From positions 1 through 5,866 of the forward strand of contig JAAZDZ010000003.1 of NCBI GenBank assembly GCA_012512545.1: a stretch of 5,866 nt of DNA, read 5' to 3'. Below, in pieces: positions 1 through 5,392 of this stretch. Below the pieces are notes generated by a model. It worked only from the letters and a program-made list of their open reading frames with translations. It was not told where the DNA came from and made no database searches. The DNA is from Alcaligenaceae bacterium (GTDB lineage: Bacteria; Pseudomonadota; Gammaproteobacteria; Burkholderiales; Burkholderiaceae_B). Within the stretch, counting starts at the first letter, position 1. Every line of letters begins with the position of its first letter. A program made the translations under genes and the position numbers.

Positions 1-726
1 AGAAAGTGGGTGGTGGAAGGCGTGGAAGCCAGCCTGCGCCGCCTGCAGACCGACTATCTGGACATCGTGTACCTGCACCGCGATTTCCCCGGCCAATCTC
101 TTGAGGAACCCTTGCGAGCCATGGACGCCCTCATGCGACAAGGCAAGGTGCGCTATTTCGGAGTGTCGAATTTCCGCGGCTGGCGCATCGCCGAGACCGT
201 GCGCATGGCGCAGCAGCTCGGCATGGCGGCGCCCGCCGTCATTCAACCGGTTTACAGCCTGGTGAACAGAATCGCCGAACAGGAACAACTGCCCGCTGCC
301 CATGAATACGGCATGGGAGTGATTTCGTACAGCCCGCTTGCCCGCGGCGTGCTGACAGGCAAATACCGCAGCATGGAAGATATTCCGGCAGATTCGCGCG
401 TGGCCCGCGCCGATCCTCGCATTCTTGCTACCGAATGGCGGGCTGAATCGCTTCTGGTCGCCAATGCGGTGCGCCAACGCGCCGAAGCGCGCAACCACAG
501 CACGGCGGATTTCGCCACGGCCTGGGTTGTGAATAACGCGCTGGTGACTTCCGCCATCGCAGGCCCGCGCACCTTTGAGCAATGGCGGGCGTATATGGGC
601 GCACTGGCACTCAAGCTGGACGCTGAGGACGAAGCCTTTGTCGATGAACTGGTCAGCCCTGGATATTCATCCACCCACGGCTACCACGACCCCGCTCACC
701 GAGTCAGCGGGCGCAGCGCGCGTTGA
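1..726 (+). CDS. Aldo/keto reductase, C-terminal part (5' truncated by window edge)
   Basis: This is a probable NAD(P)H-dependent oxidoreductase of the aldo/keto reductase superfamily, a cytosolic (beta/alpha)8-barrel enzyme that reduces aldehydes or ketones; the substrate cannot be told from sequence. The frame is open from base 1, giving 241 visible residues. Family members are usually about 320-350 residues, so the first ~90, with the catalytic Asp and Tyr, lie outside the window. Visible hallmarks, numbered from base 1: LDIVYLH at 20-26, whose His is the catalytic-tetrad His of the family; GKVRYFGVSNF at 48-58; YSPLARGVLTGKY at 110-122; and SAIAGPRTFEQW at 184-195, the usual NADP-binding stretch near the C-terminus. 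The ATG at base 10 lies inside a conserved region and is not the real start. The gene ends in TGA and is followed by an AT-rich gap, so it is probably not co-transcribed with the chemoreceptor downstream. Family assignment is firm; the subfamily is not. Confidence 0.93.
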   Translation, partial: RKWVVEGVEASLRRLQTDYLDIVYLHRDFPGQSLEEPLRAMDALMRQGKVRYFGVSNFRGWRIAETVRMAQQLGMAAPAVIQPVYSLVNRIAEQEQLPAAHEYGMGVISYSPLARGVLTGKYRSMEDIPADSRVARADPRILATEWRAESLLVANAVRQRAEARNHSTADFATAWVVNNALVTSAIAGPRTFEQWRAYMGALALKLDAEDEAFVDELVSPGYSSTHGYHDPAHRVSGRSAR

Positions 727-865
727 GTTTTCAGAGCTCCCTTAATAACCCCAGGGCGTGTACAGCATTGCGCTTATTCGCTTAAATAGGGGAGCAATAA
801 GCGGTTGATGACTCTATACTGGTTGATATGAAATAATTCTTTTAATAAATAGGCTTATCAACGTC
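727..865 (+). promoter_or_regulatory. AT-rich intergenic region with candidate promoter for the chemoreceptor gene
   Basis: These 139 bases are clearly more AT-rich than the flanking genes, especially 806-860. The best -10 hexamer is TATACT at 815-820 (5 of 6 to TATAAT), but no good -35 lies at 16-18 bases upstream, so an activator may be needed if it is used. An alternative is TTGATG (805-810), 16 bases, then TATGAA (827-832), each 4 of 6. No FliA (sigma-28) motif with correct spacing was found, although chemoreceptor genes are often FliA-dependent. No convincing intrinsic terminator for the upstream reductase gene is visible. The promoter call is inference from motif matching by eye. Confidence 0.4.
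771..803. repeat. Perfect 8-bp inverted repeat upstream of the chemoreceptor gene (candidate operator)
   Basis: CGCTTATT at 771-778 is the exact reverse complement of AATAAGCG at 796-803, with 17 bases between the arms. CGCTTA also recurs directly at 779-784, eight bases after its first copy. The right arm falls where the -35 element of the TATACT (-10, 815-820) candidate promoter would lie. That fits an operator better than a terminator, because the arms are AT-rich, the loop is long and no T-run follows. Its function is inferred; the repeat itself is read directly. Confidence 0.45.
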
Positions 866-2866
866 ATGCAGACTCTCCTGAATCGCCTCCCGATTGCGCA
901 TAAGTACGCAATTATCGGCATCCTGGTTGTCCTCGTAACGCTTATCCCCACCGGCATGGTCGTTTTCGATAAGCTGGTCAGCGCACGTCATGCGTCAGCG
1001 GCGGCCGACCATCTTGAGCCCGCCACGCAGGTGCTGGAAATCATCCGCCTGAGCCAGCAGGCGCGCGGCCTGTCGAATGCCTTTCTCAATGGCAACGATG
1101 GCGCTGCCGCCAATCTCGACAAAGCGCTTAATGCCTTGCAGGCCGCCCACGACCAGGCCGAAGCGCAAATGACGGCTGCCGGGGTAGATAAACAAGCCAC
1201 CGACCAACTGCGCGACCTGCGAGGGCAAATCAATAGCCTGGCCAACCGGGCGCGCGCCAAAAGCATTGCGGCAGGCGAGAGTTTCAGCGCGTATTCCGAC
1301 ATCATTGCCCGGCAGATGGCCGTCCTTGCCGATATTGTCTCCATGACGGGCCTCGATCTGGACAGCAGCCCTGATACTTACGCCCTCATCAACGGTCTGT
1401 TCAACAGCCTGCCGCCACTGACAGAATATCTGGGGCAGGCGCGTGGCTTCAGCTCGGGCCTGCTGGCGCGGGGCAGTGCTTCAACGGCTGATCTCCAGCG
1501 CACGGCCGCCCTGCATGCGCTTTCCCAGGACAGGCTCCATGCCTGGAGCGCCGCCCTGGCCACAGCCATGCGTAACAGCCCCGCCATAGAGGCAGATCTT
1601 GCGGCCTCTGTCTCGCAGGCCAGCGCCAGCACGCGCGACGCCCTGGCTCTGACGCAACGCGAGGTCATCAATGCCGAAGCGCTCAACTATTCGTCAAGCA
1701 ACTATTTCAGCGCCATGACCACCCCTATTGACGCCCAGTTCAGGCTGGCGGGGCAGGCGGCGGATGTCCTTGACACCCTGCTGCAGGAACGCGCCGACAG
1801 TGCACAACGCCAATTGCTGCTGCTGTTGGGGGGCCTGACTATCCTTGCCATCATCGCCTTCTGGCTGGCCGTTCTGCTCACCAAAAGCGCCATGGTCTCG
1901 CTGCGCACATCGCTCGGCATGGCCCGCACCGTCGCCAGCGGTGACCTCACCTCCGTCGCCGCTATCAATGGTACCGATGAGTCTCAACAACTGCTGCAGG
2001 CCCTGAACGACATGACCAGCAGCCTGGTGGGCATTGTCGCTCAGGTGCGCGGGGCCACCGACAACATCGCCACTGCGGCGGGGCAGATTGCCGCGGGCAA
2101 TAACGATTTATCGGAACGTACGGTTTCTCAGGCCGCCGCGCTGGAAGAAACCGCCGCTTCCATGGAACAGCTCACCAGCACGGTGACACAGAACTCCGAG
2201 AACGCCGCCAGCGCCAACACCCTGACACGCAACGCCACAGAAGTAGCGCGCCGGGGCGGCGAGGCCGTGGAGCAGTTCGTCACCACAATGGCAACCATCC
2301 GCGAAACGTCCTCGCATATCGCTGAAATCGTCGGCATCATTGATGGCATCGCTTTCCAGACCAACATCCTGGCACTGAATGCCGCAGTGGAGGCCGCCCG
2401 CGCAGGCGAGGCAGGTAAGGGTTTCGCCGTGGTAGCCGCCGAAGTCCGCAGCCTGGCTCAACGGTCGGCCAACTCCGCTCGCGAAATCCGCGACCTGATC
2501 AACCAGTCGGCCGAAGAAGTGAATTCAGGCAGCAAACTGGCCGATGCCGCAGGCGAGACCATGCGCGAGATGCTGCACGGCATTGAGCAGGTCGGCCATA
2601 TCATGAACGAGATCGCCGTCGCCAGTCAGGAACAGAGCTCCGGCATCGCACAAGTCAATATTGCCGTAGGACAGATGGACGACGCCACTCAGCAGAACGC
2701 CGCCATGGTTCAGGAAGCTGCCAGCGCGGCAGCCTCCCTGCGCGAACAGGCAGAACTGCTGGTGCAGGCCGTCAGCACTTTCCAGTTACCCGGCCAGGCC
2801 AGCGCGCAGGCCCTGGAAACGGAACGCGGCCACTCCGCCCCGATGCTGCTGTCTTCCAGCAGATAG
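866..2866 (+). CDS. Methyl-accepting chemotaxis protein (transmembrane chemoreceptor)
   Basis: This inner-membrane chemoreceptor senses a ligand in the periplasm and controls CheA kinase through CheW; the ligand is unknown. In the 666 residues, in order: TM1 ~14-34; periplasmic sensor ~35-315, larger than the ~160-residue Tar/Tsr type; TM2 ~316-338; HAMP ~339-395, with GDLT at 359-362 and a DES at 371-373; then the helical signalling domain. The kinase-control tip is unmistakable around 489-520 (EIVGIIDGIAFQTNILALNA, then AAVEAARAGEAGKGF). Gln/Glu-rich methylation helices lie near 418-440 (QAAALEETAASMEQ) and 585-620. The sensor contains two similar segments with an RGxS core (67-70 and 193-196), recalling NIT-like or bimodular helical sensors. 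No C-terminal NWETF-type CheR/CheB tether is present; the protein ends LLSSSR. The start is the first usable ATG after an in-frame TGA at 824; the Shine-Dalgarno is weak (AGG at 851-853). No che or flagellar genes adjoin, so it is an orphan receptor. Confidence 0.96.
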   Translation: MQTLLNRLPIAHKYAIIGILVVLVTLIPTGMVVFDKLVSARHASAAADHLEPATQVLEIIRLSQQARGLSNAFLNGNDGAAANLDKALNALQAAHDQAEAQMTAAGVDKQATDQLRDLRGQINSLANRARAKSIAAGESFSAYSDIIARQMAVLADIVSMTGLDLDSSPDTYALINGLFNSLPPLTEYLGQARGFSSGLLARGSASTADLQRTAALHALSQDRLHAWSAALATAMRNSPAIEADLAASVSQASASTRDALALTQREVINAEALNYSSSNYFSAMTTPIDAQFRLAGQAADVLDTLLQERADSAQRQLLLLLGGLTILAIIAFWLAVLLTKSAMVSLRTSLGMARTVASGDLTSVAAINGTDESQQLLQALNDMTSSLVGIVAQVRGATDNIATAAGQIAAGNNDLSERTVSQAAALEETAASMEQLTSTVTQNSENAASANTLTRNATEVARRGGEAVEQFVTTMATIRETSSHIAEIVGIIDGIAFQTNILALNAAVEAARAGEAGKGFAVVAAEVRSLAQRSANSAREIRDLINQSAEEVNSGSKLADAAGETMREMLHGIEQVGHIMNEIAVASQEQSSGIAQVNIAVGQMDDATQQNAAMVQEAASAAASLREQAELLVQAVSTFQLPGQASAQALETERGHSAPMLLSSSR

Positions 2867-2900
2867 ACATCAGGCTGGCAACCCTGCCTGAACCCCCCTG

Positions 2901-2922
2901 ACCTCGCCTTAACCGGCGAGGT
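2901..2922 (+). terminator. Hairpin terminator between convergent genes
   Basis: ACCTCGCC (2901-2908) pairs perfectly with GGCGAGGT (2915-2922) around a 6-base loop, and is followed on the + strand by TTTGCGCTTT, a broken T-rich tail. It lies 34 bases after the chemoreceptor stop codon and 18 bases beyond the stop of the convergent thpR-like gene. The tail fits termination of the + strand gene. On the - strand the hairpin is followed by a G-run rather than Ts, so action in that direction is less certain. Confidence 0.75.
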
Positions 2923-2940
2923 TTGCGCTTTGGCGCGTGG

Positions 2941-3480
2941 TCAGTGCGGCTCGTTCGCCAAGGGGATCTCGGCCAATACGGTGTAACGGCTCCCCGCTTG
3001 AGTGGGCCGGGAACCCACCAGCACACAGCGCTTTGGTGTCCAGTGAACCGTCGGCCCTTGCAGGGCCTCAAGCGGCCCGGGGCCCGCGTTGCGCAACAAA
3101 GATACATGAGGCCGGAAGGCTGTTTCGCGTGGCGACCAGCCCAATGGCGCCAGCTGCGCCCAGAGCTGTTCATTCGCCCGATAGAGCCACTCCAACGATG
3201 CGGGTTCTGCTGCCGCAGGCCCCAGCCACACCACTTTGGCATTGAGAAAACGCCCCGGCTCGCGCAACACCATGGAACCTGACGGCAGCGTCCATTCCTG
3301 GCAAGCTGCAACCAGATGCTGCGTGGCTGCTTCGTCTGCCTGGCCCAGAAATGCCAGCGTCATATGCAAGGTATCGGTGCGCATCATCCGCCCGCCATAC
3401 AGCGCATGGGCGCTCTGCACCCAGGGAGCCATGGCTTCGGCCTTGGATGGCGAAGGCCAATATGCAAAGAATAATCTCAT
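2941..3480 (-). CDS. thpR: RNA 2',3'-cyclic phosphodiesterase (2'-5' RNA ligase family, LigT/ThpR-like)
   Basis: This is a member of the 2H phosphoesterase superfamily. Family enzymes hydrolyse RNA 2',3'-cyclic phosphate ends to 2'-phosphate, and the E. coli homologue can also join tRNA half-molecules by a 2'-5' linkage in vitro; it is soluble and cytosolic. The protein has 179 residues, close to the ~176 of E. coli ThpR. Both diagnostic H-x-T/S-x motifs are present: HMTL at 39-42 within LHMTLAFLG, and HVSL at 125-128 within FRPHVSLLR. They supply the two catalytic histidines. The N-terminus MRLFFAYWPS is the usual first beta strand, so I chose the ATG at 3480 rather than the in-frame ATG at 3576. 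It also has an AGG Shine-Dalgarno (3487-3489) six bases upstream. The gene converges on the chemoreceptor gene and diverges from the small membrane-protein gene. The physiological substrate is unknown for most bacterial members. Confidence 0.93.
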   Translation of the reverse strand: MRLFFAYWPSPSKAEAMAPWVQSAHALYGGRMMRTDTLHMTLAFLGQADEAATQHLVAACQEWTLPSGSMVLREPGRFLNAKVVWLGPAAAEPASLEWLYRANEQLWAQLAPLGWSPRETAFRPHVSLLRNAGPGPLEALQGPTVHWTPKRCVLVGSRPTQAGSRYTVLAEIPLANEPH

Positions 3481-3516
3481 GGTAAGCCTGCGGTTTTTAT
3501 GCCACTCAAGTTGCAA

Positions 3517-3551
3517 AGAAATGCAATGTTGCGGGGAAGGCCGGCATTTCT
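3517..3551. repeat. 8-bp inverted repeat in divergent promoter region (candidate operator)
   Basis: AGAAATGC (3517-3524) is the reverse complement of GCATTTCT (3544-3551), with 19 bases between the arms. The arm centres are 27 bases apart. It sits just upstream of the candidate -10 for the rightward gene and about 40 bases from the start of the leftward gene, where a shared regulator could act on both. There is no T-run, so a terminator is unlikely. Chance occurrence is possible for arms this short. Confidence 0.3.
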
Positions 3552-3593
3552 GCTCTGCCACGACCTTATCATGCAAGAGTCATCCGCTGAACC

Positions 3594-3598
3594 AAGGA
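3594..3598 (+). promoter_or_regulatory. Shine-Dalgarno sequence of the GlsB/YeaQ-like gene
   Basis: AAGGA is placed 7 bases before the ATG at 3606. It is the clearest ribosome binding site in the window and fixes the start of this short gene. Confidence 0.75.
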
Positions 3599-3605
3599 CG
3601 AAAGC

Positions 3606-3854
3606 ATGGGTATTATCAGCATGATTATTGTTGGCTTGATTGTCGGGTTGCTGGCCCGCGCCATCATGCCAGGTGACCAGAAAATGGGCATCATCATGAC
3701 CATCATTCTGGGTATTGTCGGCGCTGTTGTCGCTGGCTATCTTGGCGGGGCCCTGGGCCTTTACGCGCCGGGCGAAGGGGCTGGCTGGATAGGCTCAATC
3801 ATCGGTGCAATTATCGTGCTTTTTGTCTACGGCCTGATCACCAAAAAGCGCTGA
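3606..3854 (+). CDS. GlsB/YeaQ/YmgE family stress-response membrane protein (transglycosylase-associated type)
   Basis: This is a small inner-membrane protein of 82 residues, the usual size of the family. Members are often induced by general stress, but their molecular role is not established, and the name 'transglycosylase-associated' is historical rather than evidence of activity. Three hydrophobic segments are visible: ~3-20 (beginning IISMIIVGLIVG), ~28-50 (beginning MGIIMTIILGIVGAVVAGYL) and ~60-79 (beginning GWIGSIIGAIIVLFVYGL). The first two are joined by the typical short MPGDQK turn (21-26), and glycine-rich helix faces (GxxxG-like spacing) suggest tight helix packing. The protein ends in a basic KKR tail, probably cytosolic. 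It has a good Shine-Dalgarno 7 bases upstream, and a strong GC hairpin 17 bases after the stop suggests a monocistronic unit. Family assignment is firm; function remains open. Confidence 0.94.
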   Translation: MGIISMIIVGLIVGLLARAIMPGDQKMGIIMTIILGIVGAVVAGYLGGALGLYAPGEGAGWIGSIIGAIIVLFVYGLITKKR

Positions 3855-3871
3855 CTCCGCGTGTTTTGAAA

Positions 3872-3896
3872 GCGCCCGCCGCAGCGGGGCGGGCGC
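3872..3896 (+). terminator. GC-rich hairpin after the GlsB/YeaQ-like gene (probable terminator, no U-tract)
   Basis: GCGCCCGCC (3872-3880) pairs over nine G/C base pairs with GGCGGGCGC (3888-3896) around a 7-base loop. It follows the stop codon at 3854 closely, as a terminator would, but the next bases (AGGCAGCCC) contain no T-run. It may therefore be a non-canonical terminator or an RNA 3'-end stabiliser. The stem is certain; the function is inferred. Confidence 0.55.
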
Positions 3897-3937
3897 AGGC
3901 AGCCCTTGCAATAAAATAAGGCATATTTGAATAGATA
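3897..3937 (+). promoter_or_regulatory. AT-rich leader of the DUF2868-type gene (possible promoter)
   Basis: Bases 3906-3940 form a sharply AT-rich patch between the GC hairpin and the next gene. It contains TTGCAA (3906-3911, -35-like) and GATAAT (3934-3939, 5 of 6 to the -10), but their spacing is 22 bases, so they do not make a standard pair. If GATAAT is a real -10, transcription would begin near 3946. Translation would then have to start at the second ATG (3962) rather than at 3938. Confidence 0.3.
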
Positions 3938-5392
3938 ATGCCTGAGGCGCAACGCGGCTCCATGACATACACCTTCAACGATCACTGGGTAACCGAAACC
4001 TTGCGGCTGCGTGAATCCCTCTGGGGGCCGCTGGAAGATTCCGCCGAAACCGGCCGCGCCCGCGTTCAGGGCGGCAGCTTCGACACACGGCTGCTTACCC
4101 GCTCCCGGCTGCTGGCGCAGCGCGAAGGCTTGATCGACACTCTGGCCCACTGGCGCATGGTGGCACGGCTGACGCTTCTGCTGTTTGCCGCCGCCGCTTT
4201 CCTCATAGGCTGCGGGGCCGCAATGGGCGCCCTGGGGCGCGGCGGCGCCGTCAATCTGGCGCCTGCCGTGGTGGCGTTGCTGGGTCTGAACACCGTGGCT
4301 TTTCTTTTGTGGGTGGCAAGCTTTGGCATGCAGACAGGCAGCGCCGGCAGCTTATTGCGCAACGCCTGGCTCAGGCTGACACAAAAACTGGCGCGGGGGC
4401 CGGACGCCGCCCTGCTGCCGCGCGCCCTGCTGGAACTGCTGGCCCGTCAGCGCCTGCAGCGCTGGGGCGCGGGCATACTCAGCCACTGGTTCTGGACACT
4501 GGCCCTGGCAGGCGTGCTGCTTACGCTGCTGGGCATGCTGGCCACGCGCCGCTACACCTTTCAATGGGAAACCACCCTGCTGTCGCCTGATACCTTTGTC
4601 GCGCTGGTGCAGGGGCTGGGGTGGCTGCCTTCACGGCTGGGCTTTCCACAACCCGCCGCCGACATGATCCGCAGCAGCGGCGGGCTGGATATCCTGCCCG
4701 AATCGGCACATACCATCTGGTCGGCCTGGCTGATCGGCATCGTAGTCGTCTATGGCCTGTTGCCGCGCATTGTGGCCTTGATTCTCAGCGCTCTGATTTT
4801 CCACCGCCGCTCAGCCCGAATTGCCATTGACCCTTCGCTGCCTGGAATAGCCGAACTCTATGACCGGCTGATGCCTTCCAGCGAAGCCGCAGGCATAGAC
4901 GCGCCTGTGCTGCCTGCCATCGTCCCGGACATTCAGTCCGCGCAGCAGGCGGGCAGCATGCGGCAACACGGCCTGCTGGGGCTTGAACTGCCTTCCGACC
5001 TGCCATGGCCGCCGCAAGCCCTGCCGCCAGGCATCAGCGACCTGGGTGTGGTCGATACACGCGAACAGCGCCGCCAGGTGCTTGATGCCTTGCGCCTTCA
5101 GCCCGCGCAGCGGTTGCTGGTCTGCTGCGACGCACGCCAGACACCGGATCGCGGCGCGCTGGCCTTGCTGGCGGAGCTGGCATCCCTGTCGCACGATATC
5201 CGGGTGGCCTTTCTGCCCATCGGCAAGCCGCCAGCCCGCCAGGAACAATGGCAGCAGCAGTTGCTGCAGGCAGGCTTCGACCCAGAGCAGATGCAGGCAG
5301 ACGCTGCGACAAGCCTGCAGTGGCTGGCGGCGCACCACCCGCCTGGCAGCCCGCCGCCTGGTGAGCAGGAGCACCCACGACATGACTCCTGA
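3938..5392 (+). CDS. DUF2868-type membrane protein, four predicted transmembrane helices
   Basis: I recognise the style and context of DUF2868 proteins, whose function is unknown; this is recognition from memory, not a search. The 484 residues show a soluble N-terminal region (1-72) with the family-like segment DHWVTETLRLRESLWGPLED (15-34). Hydrophobic helices follow at ~76-99, ~106-129, ~182-201 and ~261-289, with a loop of about 60 residues (~202-260) between the last two. The soluble C-terminal part has a proline-rich linker and then an alternating strand/helix region (368-430) including QRLLVCCDARQ and IRVAFLPIGK. The start is uncertain: ATG 3938 gives 484 residues and ATG 3962 (MTYTFNDHW) gives 476. 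Neither has a well-placed Shine-Dalgarno, but the second begins closer to the conserved segment. The stop overlaps the next gene's start by 11 bases, so the two are translationally coupled. A role as membrane partner of that GTPase is inferred. Confidence 0.85.
   Translation: MPEAQRGSMTYTFNDHWVTETLRLRESLWGPLEDSAETGRARVQGGSFDTRLLTRSRLLAQREGLIDTLAHWRMVARLTLLLFAAAAFLIGCGAAMGALGRGGAVNLAPAVVALLGLNTVAFLLWVASFGMQTGSAGSLLRNAWLRLTQKLARGPDAALLPRALLELLARQRLQRWGAGILSHWFWTLALAGVLLTLLGMLATRRYTFQWETTLLSPDTFVALVQGLGWLPSRLGFPQPAADMIRSSGGLDILPESAHTIWSAWLIGIVVVYGLLPRIVALILSALIFHRRSARIAIDPSLPGIAELYDRLMPSSEAAGIDAPVLPAIVPDIQSAQQAGSMRQHGLLGLELPSDLPWPPQALPPGISDLGVVDTREQRRQVLDALRLQPAQRLLVCCDARQTPDRGALALLAELASLSHDIRVAFLPIGKPPARQEQWQQQLLQAGFDPEQMQADAATSLQWLAAHHPPGSPPPGEQEHPRHDS
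5367..5371 (+). promoter_or_regulatory. Shine-Dalgarno of the GTPase gene, inside the upstream coding region
   Basis: AGGAG lies 10 bases before the ATG at 5382, within the last codons of the DUF2868-type gene. It supports the overlapping start and suggests that translation of the GTPase is coupled to that of the membrane protein. Confidence 0.65.

Larger units (their letters stand above)
3481..3605. promoter_or_regulatory. Divergent intergenic region between thpR-like and GlsB/YeaQ-like genes
   Basis: These 125 bases must carry the 5' signals of both flanking genes. For the rightward gene the best -10 is TATCAT (3567-3572, 5 of 6) without a recognisable -35. That would suit a stress sigma factor, but this is inference. 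A perfect 8-bp inverted repeat lies in the centre (3517-3551, listed separately). A smaller one, TTGCA (3511-3515) and TGCAA (3522-3526), overlaps its left arm. No ORF with coding character was seen. Confidence 0.4.

Noticed and set aside
739..756. CCCT...AGGG hairpin as terminator of the aldo/keto reductase gene
   Set aside because: It has only four base pairs, a 10-base loop and no T-run.
783..810. FliA (sigma-28) promoter beginning with TAAA at 783
   Set aside because: The -10 half expected 15 bases later (802-809, CGGTTGAT) does not match GCCGATAA.
988..1344. Open frames on the - strand within the chemoreceptor gene
   Set aside because: They are shadows of the receptor's sensor-domain frame, with no Shine-Dalgarno or domain signal.
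2923..3282. Two open frames on the + strand opposite the thpR-like gene
   Set aside because: They are antisense to a gene with both catalytic motifs, have arginine/proline-rich compositions and lack domain features.
3481..3576. N-terminal extension of the thpR-like gene to the ATG at 3576 (211 residues)
   Set aside because: The extra 32 residues have no family character, while the ATG at 3480 begins the typical first strand (MRLFFAYW) and has an AGG six bases upstream. The extension would also consume most of the divergent promoter region.
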